This document shows positions 36,198 through 46,500 of a stretch of 64,000 bases of DNA, in pieces. The translations under genes and the position numbers were made by a program. The notes below the pieces were generated by a model. It saw only the letters and a list, made by a program, of their open reading frames with translations, was not told the DNA's origin and did not search any database. This DNA comes from Sphingobacterium hotanense. GTDB taxonomy: Bacteria; Bacteroidota; Bacteroidia; Sphingobacteriales; Sphingobacteriaceae. How positions within the stretch are numbered: position 1 is the first letter of the stretch; every line of letters starts with the position of its first letter. The stretch spans positions 4,091,618 through 4,155,617 of the forward strand of contig NZ_CP030848.1 of assembly GCF_008274825.1 (NCBI RefSeq), written 5' to 3'.

Positions 36198-36539
36198 ATG
36201 GAAAGCCAAAGAGTTGACATGTTTTTAATGTCTCATAACAAGTACTTTGAATCATATCATTTAATGGAAATCAAAGACTTACTAACAAAGGCGGACGACA
36301 GCAAATTTACCAACGTACAAATACAACAGTATAAAGATCCAACGACGGTATTGATTGTATCCTTACTAGCGGGCCCTTTAGGTATCGACCGTTTTATGAT
36401 CGGAGATACAGGACTTGGAATTGGTAAACTTTTAACATGCGGCGGCTTCGGCATCTGGGCAATCATTGATTATTTCTTGATCATGGGTGCTACGAAAAGC
36501 AAGAACTTCGAAAAATTAGTACAATCATTGAGTTACTAA
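36198..36539 (+). CDS. TM2 domain-containing protein
   Basis: Membrane protein of 113 residues. The TM2 domain covers about 45-105: two hydrophobic helices linked by a short loop with the conserved GPLGIDRFMIGDTGLGIGKLL motif, then WAIIDYFLI. An N-terminal soluble part of about 45 residues precedes it. Function unknown. First of four membrane-related genes, with the next frame overlapping its stop. Confidence 0.9.
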   Translation: MESQRVDMFLMSHNKYFESYHLMEIKDLLTKADDSKFTNVQIQQYKDPTTVLIVSLLAGPLGIDRFMIGDTGLGIGKLLTCGGFGIWAIIDYFLIMGATKSKNFEKLVQSLSY

Positions 36540-36949
36540 AAACGATATCAGCAAAGAATAAACTATACCTTACGACAGGTATAGTTTGTTTTTTCGGACT
36601 AATATGGCTTTATATTGATTATCATAGTCCGACCGGAACAACCTTATGCCCGATTAAGCATGTTACAGGTTATCCCTGCCCATCCTGCGGAACAACTCGG
36701 TCTGTAAAAAGTCTGCTAGACGGCGACATCATGCAAGCTATCATGATCAATCCCTTAGGATTGCTGGTCAGTATTCTTGCCATCGGAATAATCGTGTTGA
36801 TGCTGATTGATCTTATTTTTCAAAAGGACTACTTCTTTCGCGCATACCGCTGGATCGAGCATACCTTGCAGAAGCAGCGTTTATTAAGTATCATCTTAAT
36901 TCTTTTCATCCTTTTAAATTGGATATGGAATATCAAGAAAGGACTATAA
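36527..36949 (+). CDS. DUF2752 domain membrane protein (start uncertain)
   Basis: The DUF2752 hallmark CPSCGTTRS is encoded at 36680-36706, well upstream of the first ATG in this frame (36731). The frame is open from 36470 with no ATG, GTG or TTG before 36731. The true start is therefore probably a rare codon such as ATT at 36527 or ATA at 36545, overlapping or following the TM2 stop and using translational coupling. The protein of about 135-140 residues would have two or three membrane helices (LYLTTGIVCFFGLIWLYI, LLVSILAIGIIVLMLI, IILILFILLNWIW). DUF2752 function is unknown. It overlaps the DUF4870 gene by about 30 nt. Confidence 0.7.
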   Translation: MELLKTISAKNKLYLTTGIVCFFGLIWLYIDYHSPTGTTLCPIKHVTGYPCPSCGTTRSVKSLLDGDIMQAIMINPLGLLVSILAIGIIVLMLIDLIFQKDYFFRAYRWIEHTLQKQRLLSIILILFILLNWIWNIKKGL

Positions 36950-37383
36950 ACTTCTCGCCAAGAGATATTACAGAGAATGAACGGGAGTACGCTTCCAATA
37001 GCTACCTCATGTCATTGTTTGCTCTTTTTGTGGGCTTACCCCTCCCTATTTTTAATCTTTTAGCGACGGTTATCTTCTATTTAGGGAATAGAAAGTCGAC
37101 AGCCTTTGTCAAATGGCATTGTATGCAAGCCTTAATATCGCAACTGTTCATCTTTTTCTTCAATACCGTTGCGTTTTGGTGGACGATACGGATTATCTTT
37201 TGGAGAGACGAGATGATGACTGACGCAGAATTCAATCGTTATTTTTCCTACCTAACAATCGTTATCCTCATCAACATCATTGAGATTATTTCAACGATTT
37301 ATACTTCAATACGCACCAGAAAAGGCATTCATGTGCGTTGGTTTCTATTTGGTGATATCACAGATAATTTGTTCAAGAAATGA
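36919..37383 (+). CDS. DUF4870 (Tic20-like) membrane protein
   Basis: Membrane protein of 154 residues. Hydrophobic helices at about 32-58 (LFALFVGLPLPIFNLLATVIFYLG), 70-95 and 112-130. The VKWHCMQALISQLF stretch (FV..H..QAL) is the DUF4870/Tic20-like signature. Function is unknown. Its start lies inside the DUF2752 gene and its stop overlaps the M48 start by 4 nt (ATGA), so the block is one translation-coupled operon. Confidence 0.85.
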   Translation: MDMEYQERTINFSPRDITENEREYASNSYLMSLFALFVGLPLPIFNLLATVIFYLGNRKSTAFVKWHCMQALISQLFIFFFNTVAFWWTIRIIFWRDEMMTDAEFNRYFSYLTIVILINIIEIISTIYTSIRTRKGIHVRWFLFGDITDNLFKK

Positions 37384-38174
37384 AGATAGTTGGAAAATTC
37401 ATTTTACTATTAGCAGGCATTGCAGCGTTATACTTCGGTCTTTCTCAGGTAAACTGGAGCAAGCTTTTCGAGTTGGACGAGAAACAAGAAAAACTGGAGA
37501 AGCGGTTGGGCAAATTGGTGATTAATGAGTTGGAGAATACGATGACCATAATTCGAGATGATAGTGTCAAGCAAATCGTAGACTCTCTTTTCAATCCCTT
37601 AGCTTCCAAAAATGGCATTTCGCGCAAGAGCTATAAAATCATCGTTGTGGAGGATTCGCAGATCAATGCCTTTGCGCTTCCTGATCGACATATCGTACTC
37701 ACTACTGGTATTATCAATTTTCTTGACAGCGCAAACTACCTTTCCGCGATACTAGCGCATGAAATGGCACATTGCGAAAAGAAACATGTGATGAAGTCGC
37801 TGATTACGCAATTCGGACTAGACTTACTGTTATCAGGATCGGGCACCTCCGAAGTAACCAATTTTCTTACTGGCCAGGCCTTCAGCAGAAAGTTAGAACG
37901 CGAGGCCGATGAACAGGCATTGGTTTATCTAGAAGAGGCTCGTGTAGATCCGAAAAGCCTCCAGCAGGTGATGGAATTATTTGATGTGTATCTAACAGGC
38001 GATCTTGACCTAACTTGGGCATCCACGCATCCCTCGCCGAACGATCGCAAAGCCTATATTGAAGCTAAAATAGAAACATTGGACGCTGATGCAGACTACC
38101 ACTCACCGATACAGTCGAGTACCTGGAAGAAACTACAATTGCTAATAGAAAATTATTCACCAGAAGTCGATTAA
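37380..38174 (+). CDS. M48-family membrane metalloprotease
   Basis: Zinc protease of 264 residues anchored by an N-terminal helix (about 3-22). The active site HEMAH is at 127-131 and the third metal ligand Glu follows in EREADEQALVYLEEA. The rest matches the BepA/Oma1-like M48 group that degrades misfolded envelope proteins. Last gene of the TM2-DUF2752-DUF4870-M48 operon. It is convergent with the M28 peptidase gene (4-nt overlap of ends). Confidence 0.92.
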   Translation: MKIVGKFILLLAGIAALYFGLSQVNWSKLFELDEKQEKLEKRLGKLVINELENTMTIIRDDSVKQIVDSLFNPLASKNGISRKSYKIIVVEDSQINAFALPDRHIVLTTGIINFLDSANYLSAILAHEMAHCEKKHVMKSLITQFGLDLLLSGSGTSEVTNFLTGQAFSRKLEREADEQALVYLEEARVDPKSLQQVMELFDVYLTGDLDLTWASTHPSPNDRKAYIEAKIETLDADADYHSPIQSSTWKKLQLLIENYSPEVD

Positions 38175-39610
38175 TCTTGTCCCCAACGCCATTCACCGGA
38201 GATTTTTAGCGGCTCTTTCATCCCTTTGTCTTCGAGGAACTGCTTGATCGCGGTATCCGATAATTTGATTGCCGGAATCTGGTCCGCATTCGCTAAAGCA
38301 TAGAGCAATGCCGCGCTTACGCGAATGGTTTGCTCTAAGCCGCCCTTATCGACCAATCCAAAAACATCGCGGTTAGAGTGATAGTACATGCCTGCATTAT
38401 TTGGCAATGCGCCACCCCTTCCTGTAGCCGTAGGAATACCTTGCAGCATAAAGGGCTGGTGATCACTATGTAGACCTGCTGCTATACTGTTTTCATTTTT
38501 AAATTTGTCATCAAGCTCCGCATATACAGCTCCCCACTGATCAAAAAGTTGCTTCATTTCTTCTCTCGTGGTAGTAAATCCTATCGGAGCATTCACCATG
38601 TCAAGGTTTATCATATACTTGATCTGGTCAATTTTGCCCTCTTTAATTGCCTGATCCACGTAGGCTTTGGCGCCTAACAAGCCCTGCTCTTCCCCCATGA
38701 ACAGCACAAGATCTATCGAGCGCTTGTTCTGTAAGGCTAATTTTTTGAAAGCTCGTGCGATGTCCACTACCGCAAAAGAGCCAATTCCGTTGTCGATGGC
38801 TCCTGTTGCCAGATCCCAGCTATCCAAGTGACCGCCAATAACGATCTTTTCGTTTGCTAGGCTCGTCCCTGGAATATGCACCAGCACATTGCGCGCCGTT
38901 GCCTCGCCAGACTTATTCTTCATATCGATTGCCGCCAATATAGGCTGCGAAGCTAAGGTTTCTTTGCATTTCATCCCGTCTTCAAAACCGATGCAAACAG
39001 CCGGAATATTAATCAACTTACCGGTAATAGATGCTGTACCCGTTAAAAGCACATTGCCTTTTACGCTGTTGATAAAGATAATACCCGCAGCTCCGTATTT
39101 CTCGGCAAGTGCGGTTTTCTCCGATCGATGCAGGTTCTTTAAACCTTGACCTGAATTCGGTAAGATATGCAGAAATACCAAAGCGATTTTATCTTTTACC
39201 TTTTCGCCCACACGCTGATAATCGGCTTCTAGGCCATTCCCAAGGTCGACAAGCTCGGCCTCAACCTTTGCACGAACGGGAGAATGCGCTAGGGAAACTG
39301 AAGGCACCTCCTGCTTATTGAACCGCAGCTTCAATGACTTTCTGGACCATGCCTCCGCGGAAAAAGGCTGATAGGATACTTGATAGCCATAAGACTTCAA
39401 GAGATCATGCACATAGGTCTCTGCCTTCTTTCCGTTTTTTGAACCGGTGAGCCGGTGTCCAATCTTTTCCGTACTATATTTTAGTCTGTCGTATGCTTCT
39501 GAATGTTGGTTGATATCTTGGTATATTTTTTCAAAATTATCTTTCAAAGCCTCCTGCGCAAATGCAAATTGGCTTAAAAACAATAGGCTGATTAGGTAGA
39601 TTCTTTTCAT
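38171..39610 (-). CDS. M28-family aminopeptidase / carboxypeptidase Q type
   Basis: Secreted dinuclear-zinc exopeptidase of 479 residues. Signal peptide 1-18 (YLISLLFLSQFAFAQ), a PA-type inserted domain at about 120-210, and the M28 catalytic domain at about 240-450. Metal ligands and catalytic residues are seen in IGGHLDSWD, GAIDNGIGSFAV, LFMGEEQGLLGAKAY, NLDMV and GLHSDHQPF. It degrades short peptides in the periplasm. Stands as a single gene. Confidence 0.93.
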   Translation of the reverse strand: MKRIYLISLLFLSQFAFAQEALKDNFEKIYQDINQHSEAYDRLKYSTEKIGHRLTGSKNGKKAETYVHDLLKSYGYQVSYQPFSAEAWSRKSLKLRFNKQEVPSVSLAHSPVRAKVEAELVDLGNGLEADYQRVGEKVKDKIALVFLHILPNSGQGLKNLHRSEKTALAEKYGAAGIIFINSVKGNVLLTGTASITGKLINIPAVCIGFEDGMKCKETLASQPILAAIDMKNKSGEATARNVLVHIPGTSLANEKIVIGGHLDSWDLATGAIDNGIGSFAVVDIARAFKKLALQNKRSIDLVLFMGEEQGLLGAKAYVDQAIKEGKIDQIKYMINLDMVNAPIGFTTTREEMKQLFDQWGAVYAELDDKFKNENSIAAGLHSDHQPFMLQGIPTATGRGGALPNNAGMYYHSNRDVFGLVDKGGLEQTIRVSAALLYALANADQIPAIKLSDTAIKQFLEDKGMKEPLKISGEWRWGQD

Positions 39611-39722
39611 AATAGAATGAAATTACAAATTCTTAGGGAAAATGGCGAGTGGATGGAGTGCTTGGGTTTAAATATCCCTAGCTATCCCAAATAGATGGGC
39701 TGTAAATAAGATCTAAAACGTA

Positions 39723-39744
39723 GAGCCCTTTGACTAAAGGGCTC
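39723..39744 (-). terminator. Hairpin after the sugar isomerase gene
   Basis: Stem GAGCCCTTT / AAAGGGCTC with a GACT loop, 31 nt past the isomerase stop. The following T-run on the minus strand is short (TTTTAGATC), so it is a moderate terminator for the locus 39775-48867. Confidence 0.65.
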
Positions 39745-39774
39745 TCGAAAGAAAATTCGAACAATATTATCCCA

Positions 39775-40692
39775 TTAATAATGAGCGATAATATCATCCA
39801 TCTGTGCAGAAATAGTTTTTAATCGGGTTCTATCCCCGCCCGGTATTTCTACGGTTATCCATTGTCCTTTGTAATTCACCTCGCGTACTTTCTTCATGAC
39901 GGTCGCCCAATCGATATCGCCTTTGGTCAGTTCTACGTTAAATCCCTTCCATAGGCCTTCGTTGTTCATCTTCTCGCGGCTGAATTCTTTGATATGCAAT
40001 TTGAAGATACGCTTGTCGAGTACTTCGATCCAGTGTTCCGGCCAGCCGTAGCGAAGGACATTGCCGATATCAAAATACCAGCCGACTAAGGGGTGGTTTA
40101 TTTCATCGACAAAGCGTGCAGCTTCAATCGGGCTCAGAATAAAGTTGTTCCAAACGTTCTCTAATCCTATTTTCATACCGGTCTTCTCGGCGGCAGGGAT
40201 TAATTTACGAACGGAATCCAGCGCATTGTCATAAGCAGTTTTATAGGATACTTTCTCGTTCACAACACCCGGCACAACCAGTACAGTATCACCGCCTAGT
40301 TCTTTCACCTCTTGCAATGACTTCGTGCAGGAGTCGATGATAAACTTGCGCACTTCGGGATCAGGATCCGAAAGTGGTTTTGACCAGTGGTCTTTATTGA
40401 CCAAAGTAGGTATTTCGATGCCGGAGGCCGCTTTTGCTTTCAATAGATCTTTGATTGAATGGGCAACCGGGCTATTGAATTCAATGCCATCAAAGCCTAA
40501 ATCTTTAACCAGTTTGAATTTATCAACCAAGGGAATTTCCTCCTTGATCATATCAAAGCCTATCCCCTTTTTAAGCTTTCCCTGTACTGCGGCCTTCGGG
40601 AAGTCGAAATTGGCTGCTGCTTGTAGCTGGGGTGCAACGATTGACGACCCGGCTAATATGGCTGCAGATTTTAAGAAATTCTTTCTGTTCAT
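39775..40692 (-). CDS. Sugar phosphate isomerase/epimerase (AP-endonuclease 2 TIM barrel)
   Basis: TIM-barrel isomerase of 305 residues with an export signal (MNRKNFLKSAAILAGSSIVAP, a Tat-like RK..FLK start). The family motifs include LGFDGIEFNSP, GLENVWNNF and WYFDIGNVLRYGWPEHWIEVLDKRIFKLHIKEF, with metal-binding Glu and His residues. Periplasmic isomerases of this type act on unphosphorylated sugars or keto-sugars. It lies 3 nt after the Gfo/Idh/MocA oxidoreductase gene, so the two probably act in sequence. Confidence 0.9.
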   Translation of the reverse strand: MNRKNFLKSAAILAGSSIVAPQLQAAANFDFPKAAVQGKLKKGIGFDMIKEEIPLVDKFKLVKDLGFDGIEFNSPVAHSIKDLLKAKAASGIEIPTLVNKDHWSKPLSDPDPEVRKFIIDSCTKSLQEVKELGGDTVLVVPGVVNEKVSYKTAYDNALDSVRKLIPAAEKTGMKIGLENVWNNFILSPIEAARFVDEINHPLVGWYFDIGNVLRYGWPEHWIEVLDKRIFKLHIKEFSREKMNNEGLWKGFNVELTKGDIDWATVMKKVREVNYKGQWITVEIPGGDRTRLKTISAQMDDIIAHY

Positions 40693-40695
40693 AGT

Positions 40696-42018
40696 CTAGA
40701 TTTTAATGTTTACACCAGGAATCGCAATCGGTAAATCGTACTTCATGTCCCATGAGAACTCGGCCGGACTATAGGTTTCGTTAGATGCTAATGCGGCGTC
40801 TAGCGTCACTGTCTGCCCGGAATACGCTGCCATTCGTCCGGCTAATGCTACTAAATTAGATTTTACCATCCATTCTCCATCATTTTTTGGTTTATTTTTT
40901 CTGATGGATTCGAAGAGCTCATCATGTTCTTGTTGATACATGCTTCGCGAGTTGGATTTCTTATAAGCATTCTCGTCCGTAAACTTCGTCTCATCATCAT
41001 ACTTCCATGGCGATTTTCCAGTGATACTATGCACACCGGTACGGCAGTCGACAAGGCATTTACCCTGATCGCCAACCAATTCCACCATATAGGACGGTGC
41101 CGTGTCGCTTTGCTGTCTGGATGAGAAATAAGATTTGGAGCCGTTTGGATATTCATAAACTAAAGCGAAGTGGTCATAGATATTGCCAAACTTCGGATCA
41201 GTTCTTTTTTGGCGCCCGCCGGAACCTGTTACTTGAATAGGCAGCTGATCGCCCATTGCCCATTGCAGCATGTCGATACTGTGGATTGCCTGTTCAATGA
41301 TATGATCGCCGGAAAGCCAGTTGTAGTACAGCCAATTTCGTAGCTGGTATTCAAAATCTGTCCATTCTGGTTTCCGCTCTTTATACCATAATTCGCCGGT
41401 GTTATAGGTGCTTTCGGAAGCCAGGACATTCCCGATCTGACCATTCAATACTCTGTTGAACGTTTCGCGCTTCGGCAGGTGATATCGCCAACAGAATCCT
41501 GCCACTAGCGCCAGGTTCTTTTCTTTGGACTTTTGTGATGCTGCGATAACGCGACGCAGACCAGGTGCATCGACTGCGAAAGGCTTTTCACAGAAGATAT
41601 GCTTTCCAGCATTGACAGAAGCCTCTAGATGGCTTGGTCGGAAGGCTGGTGGAGCAGCTAATAACACCACGTCAACATCCGTCGCCAAAAGCTTCTGATA
41701 GGCATCTAGACCTACAAACTGATTGTTTTTTGAAACCTGCACTTTCTTACCCATCTTCTCCGTAAGTGTCTTATGCGACTCGTCGAGGTGATCCTGAAAA
41801 GCATCTGCCATCGCATAAAGAATGACGTTGGGATCTGCATTGAGAGCTTCCATGGCGGCGGCCGTTCCACGACCACCGCAACCTATAAGTCCTACCTTCA
41901 ATGTCTTATTATTCAGCGACCATACACGTTCTGAAGCAATCCCGGATTGGTTCAGTAAGATGCCCGACATGGTCGTAAGGCCTGCTGCTTTGATAAATTT
42001 CCTTCTTGAAAAAGTCAT
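40696..42018 (-). CDS. Gfo/Idh/MocA-family oxidoreductase, Tat-exported
   Basis: NAD(P)-dependent sugar dehydrogenase of 440 residues. The N-terminus MTFSRRKFIKAAGLTTMSGILL is a twin-arginine signal, so the folded, cofactor-loaded enzyme works outside the cytoplasm. The Rossmann domain begins GLIGCGGRGTAAAMEAL, and the FCEKPFAVDAPGLRRVI motif is that of the family (EKP). Exported members include glycoside-oxidising and glycosidase enzymes. The operon partners are SusC, SusD and a sugar isomerase, so it likely oxidises the imported glycan or a keto-glycoside intermediate (inference). Confidence 0.92.
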   Translation of the reverse strand: MTFSRRKFIKAAGLTTMSGILLNQSGIASERVWSLNNKTLKVGLIGCGGRGTAAAMEALNADPNVILYAMADAFQDHLDESHKTLTEKMGKKVQVSKNNQFVGLDAYQKLLATDVDVVLLAAPPAFRPSHLEASVNAGKHIFCEKPFAVDAPGLRRVIAASQKSKEKNLALVAGFCWRYHLPKRETFNRVLNGQIGNVLASESTYNTGELWYKERKPEWTDFEYQLRNWLYYNWLSGDHIIEQAIHSIDMLQWAMGDQLPIQVTGSGGRQKRTDPKFGNIYDHFALVYEYPNGSKSYFSSRQQSDTAPSYMVELVGDQGKCLVDCRTGVHSITGKSPWKYDDETKFTDENAYKKSNSRSMYQQEHDELFESIRKNKPKNDGEWMVKSNLVALAGRMAAYSGQTVTLDAALASNETYSPAEFSWDMKYDLPIAIPGVNIKI

Positions 42019-42040
42019 AGTTGTTAGGTTTTAATGTTGA

Positions 42041-43555
42041 TTAAGGATTTTGTTTCAAATTGCTATTTCTATTGATCTCTGCCTGCGGAACATAAAATAC
42101 AACGCGTGGATCCGTAGGTAAAACCTTTTGCGTGATATTCGTTGTTGGCGTGTTATTCAAGGAGTGCGTTCCTGGATAATTTCTTTCCATCGGCATATTA
42201 TTTCTGAACAGGTCATATGCACGGTGCCCTTCGAATGCAAGCTCCAGGTATCTTTCTTCCATTACGGCTTCAAGAACAGACATTCCCGCAGTTTGCAGAT
42301 TGCTTGTCGTGCGCAATGCAGCGCCTGTCAGGCCGGCACGCTGACGCAATAAATTAACATCGGCAAGTGCGGCAGCTGTATTTCCGGACTTCGCTTGTGC
42401 CTCCGCGCGGATCAGATAAATTTCTGCCAGACGCAGGAAGATCGGCGAGCTAAGGTTGATCTGCCCTTCTTGTAAAGCGTACTTATTGACATAATACATA
42501 GGAGTAACCGGAGTTAACTTCTGATTGTATTGCAGTTTTCCATCCAATAAATAAGGGGTGATAAATGAGTTCCTTAAGTCGTTCGGATAGGTTTGAACCA
42601 GATCATAATATTTTTTGGAAGCATAGATCTCCGCCCATCCGCTGACGCCTTGCCCAAGCGGATTTCCTGCAACATCGCCACTGAAATACATGGAATTGAT
42701 AGAGCTCATGCCTCTATCCTCCACTTTGGTATGGCGGATACAAAAGATCGTTTCCCTGTTATTATCCGGCGAGCTTTTGAAGAATCCTTGATATTCCGAA
42801 CCCTCTAAGAGCGAATAACGACCGGAGTTGATGACTAAGTTGGCATACTTGATGGCATTGGCATTGTCTTCCATATAGAGATAAACGCGCGATAGCAATG
42901 CGTAGGCAACCTCTTTAGACGCAAAGGAACTGCTTTTGTCCTCAGACATTAATTCTGCAGCTTTTAATAAGTCTGCAAGAACGAAGTTGTACACTTCTTT
43001 CACTGAGCTGCGCGTTAAGACAGCGGTTTCTTCGTCTGTCAATCCTTCTCTTAAAATCGGAACACCCATATTCTCTCCTTTTCCTTGCGGATAGGGACGT
43101 CCGAATACACGCACGAGATAAAAGTGAACCATTGCACGTAGGTATAGATTTTCGCCTTTAAGTTGAAGGAGACCCGCAGAAGCGTCATCTGGGACGAATT
43201 CGATTACTTTGTTCGCCGCAGCAACTATCTTATAGGATTGCGACCAGAAGTTGGTTGCATGACCTGAGGTATTGATATGGTTATAGCGATACGCACGTGT
43301 TAAGTCGTCGCCGGAAGATTGTCCCTGCGCAACGGCATCCCCCGGGTATTCCATCAGGAAGTGACCGCTACGGATATAGGCTTCGCTTTTTAGTAAGGCA
43401 TAACTACCGATAGTAGCTGTTGCTACATCGGCCTCATTGGTCAAGGCAGCCTCTTCATCGATGTATTCGGTTGGGTCGTAGTATTTCTCACAGGAGAACA
43501 GCAGCGTAAAGCATGCAATGAGTGTTATCGAGCGATATAATGATGCTAATTTCAT
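42041..43555 (-). CDS. SusD/RagB-family surface lipoprotein
   Basis: Cell-surface glycan-binding lipoprotein of 504 residues that forms the lid of the SusC transporter. The lipobox is LLFSC near residue 18-22. Helical TPR-like SusD domains are seen with FLRLAEIYLIRAEAQAKSGNTAAALADVNLLRQRAG and the C-terminal LEAVMEERYLELAFEGHRAYDLFR motif. Gene order after SusC is as usual, with a 10-nt gap. Confidence 0.96.
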   Translation of the reverse strand: MKLASLYRSITLIACFTLLFSCEKYYDPTEYIDEEAALTNEADVATATIGSYALLKSEAYIRSGHFLMEYPGDAVAQGQSSGDDLTRAYRYNHINTSGHATNFWSQSYKIVAAANKVIEFVPDDASAGLLQLKGENLYLRAMVHFYLVRVFGRPYPQGKGENMGVPILREGLTDEETAVLTRSSVKEVYNFVLADLLKAAELMSEDKSSSFASKEVAYALLSRVYLYMEDNANAIKYANLVINSGRYSLLEGSEYQGFFKSSPDNNRETIFCIRHTKVEDRGMSSINSMYFSGDVAGNPLGQGVSGWAEIYASKKYYDLVQTYPNDLRNSFITPYLLDGKLQYNQKLTPVTPMYYVNKYALQEGQINLSSPIFLRLAEIYLIRAEAQAKSGNTAAALADVNLLRQRAGLTGAALRTTSNLQTAGMSVLEAVMEERYLELAFEGHRAYDLFRNNMPMERNYPGTHSLNNTPTTNITQKVLPTDPRVVFYVPQAEINRNSNLKQNP

Positions 43556-43565
43556 TTCTCTAAGT

Positions 43566-46500
43566 TTAAAAGGTTAAGTTTAGACCAAAAAGGAATCGTC
43601 TTGTTACCGGATATTTGAAGCTCGACATACCTGAGCTTAAATCTACCTGGCTAAGGGAAACTTCAGGATCTGGTCCCGAAAAATTGGTTAATGTCCATAC
43701 ATTGTCCGCACTTACGAAAACATGTAGTTTGGATAAACGCATCTTGGAGATTACGGATTGCGGTAGGTTATACCCTAGCTTGATATTTCTTAAGCGCAGA
43801 TAACTACCATCTTCCAAGTAACGTGACGAGGACTGATTCGACTCCTTATTTCCGCCGACAATTGGCTTCGGATGTGTTGCATTATCACCTGGTTTTTCCC
43901 AACGTGTCCAGCCATCAGGCAATACCATTGAGTTGAACGCCTCGTACAAACCATCATTATCAAAATACGCACGGGTATCATTGTAAACATAGTTGCCATA
44001 GACAAAGTTGAAGAATGCCGAGAAGGTGAAATCCTTATAGGTTAAAGCATTGTTCATACCTCCGGTAAACTTTGGTGCTGCGGAGGTTTCTGTGAACTGA
44101 CGAGAGTCTGAGGACGCTGCTTCGCTGTATTTGTTGGTTGTTGTTTTGGTTTGATTGCCATTGCCATCAACGGTAATCTTTTCCCAAAGAGGATCTCCGT
44201 TCTCTGGATCCACACCCGCCCAAATTGGGAAGTTATAGGCATCCATATCATAGCCTACTGCAATTGGTTGTCTCGCTCCTGGGTTGAATACCTCAGCGCC
44301 ATCGCTTAACTCCAATACTTTATTTCTGTTGAATGCCATATTGAAGTTGGTTTCCCAAGTGAAGTCCTCTTTCTTGATATTTTGAGAAAGGATACTGAAC
44401 TCAAGACCTCTATTGCGTACCGAACCTGCATTTACCCATACATAGCTATAGCCTGTTGTTGCTGCAAGGGGCTTTCTATACAAGAGCTCACTTGCCTTCT
44501 TCTCATACACGTCCAAGCTTACTGAAATACGGTTCCATAGGGAGAAGTCAGCACCGATATTTGCGGACTCGATCTTTTCCCAGCTGAGGTCTGGATTACC
44601 TTTCTGATAAGGTGCTGCTCCCGGAAGACCGGAGTAACTAGCCTCCTGTGTGATGCTGTATAAGCCTCGTGCACCGAAATTAGAAATACCATCGGCATTA
44701 CCCACTGTTCCGTAAGATCCTCTGATCTTTGCGAAGGTGATTGCCGGGTGATTTTTCAAAAATTCTTCGTTGGTTAATATCCAAGAAGCACCCAATTGAT
44801 AGAAGTTAGCGGTGGAGTTATTTCTACCGAATTTCGAAGAGAACTCATTGACAAAGGAACCGATCAAGAAATAGCGATCATTGAAGTTGTAATCTGCTTG
44901 TGCCAGGTACTTTCTGAAGCCTACTTGATCTCTCGCGCCGCTAGGATTCTGCAGAACTCCTGTAGCAACAGACATCACGTCCTTGCCTGCAGGAAGTCCT
45001 TTTCCGGAGGTGTTCCCCCAAGCTGAAGTGGTAGTTTCTACCTCGGCAGCCCCTAATAGAACGAGGTTATGCAATCCGAATTGTTCAGCATAGCGAACGC
45101 GGTTGGAAGTCAGGTATCTTCTGAACTCGTCTGTTCCGTTATAGAGCTCGCCAATATTTGCGCCGCCTTGCTTAGTTCTGCGATCGTAGTAAGTTGCAGA
45201 CGCTCCATTACCTAATTGGATACGGTTATAGCTGGATAGCGTAAGCTTGCTCGTAACATTATAATCTAGATTCAGATCTCCGCTTACTTCCCAGTTTTTC
45301 GAACGATTGTAATTGTATTGCAGGGAATGTAGGAAGTTTTCTTTCTCACGACCTGTCCAGCCTTCATAGAAACGGCCATCGATTGGATTTCCATCTGCAT
45401 CGAATGCCGGGTCAAATGGCAATCCTGTATAGGCGTCATACATGGTATTGCTGTTCTCCAGCTCGTTCTTGTTGACCAATCCATTGACATATACCGCTGC
45501 TTTGAAACGATCGGTAATCTGTACGTTCAGATTGTTACGGAAGTTGTAGCCCGTATTGCCGGTACCTTGAAGTGTTCCCAGTTCTTTGTAGAAAACACCG
45601 GAAGTATAGTATTGCACTTTTTCCGACCCGCCAGAGATGGAAAGGTTATGGTTATTGACATAACTGGTTCGGAAAGCAAGATCCCACCAGTTGGTGTTAT
45701 TTTCTAATAACTTAGCATCGCGGTTATAGAAGGTGTTTTGGAAGTCGTATAATTCCTGAGAGTTCATCAAGCGGAAACTTCCTGTCGTCGCTTTTCCCAT
45801 CCCGAAGGAGTTATTGAACTCTACTTTGGTCTGCCCCGGCTTTCCTGTCTTGGTGTTGATGATGATAACACCATTGGCAGCACGAGATCCATAAAGACCT
45901 GTAGCAGCAACATCCTTCAATATAGATACGGATTCGATATCCGCCGGGTTATAGGTACCTCCGATATTTCCATCGACTACCGTCAATGGCGAAGTACTCG
46001 CTGATATGGTACCTGCTCCACGAATAAGCACGCGAGGAGGGCTAGAAGGATCTCCAGTTGCCGTAGAAACCACTACCCCCGGCGCTTTACCTTGCAGCAT
46101 GCTTGGAAGATCATTGGCAGTAACATCTTTCAGTTTTTCTGCTGATATGGTGCTTACCGAGCTCGATAAGTAACGAACTCTTTGGGTGGAATACCCCACG
46201 ACAACAACTTCGTCGAGGTTGTCCACTTGTCCTACCAATTTAGCATCCACTGTTGCTTGCCCATTGATCGGGAGTTCTTGGCTGTTGTAGCCCATTGCTG
46301 AAAATACGAGTACCTGTGCGGCCCCCGGAAGGGAAAGGCTGTAATTACCATCGTTGTCTGTGGAAGTACCAACGTTGGTTCCTTTCACAGTCACCGTTAC
46401 GCCGCTGAGCGGAGCCCCTTGATCATCAGTAACTTTACCCGTTACTGTACTTTGTTGCTTTGCAGCGGAACTACTGCTGTTCGTGTTGCTCTTCGGGCTT

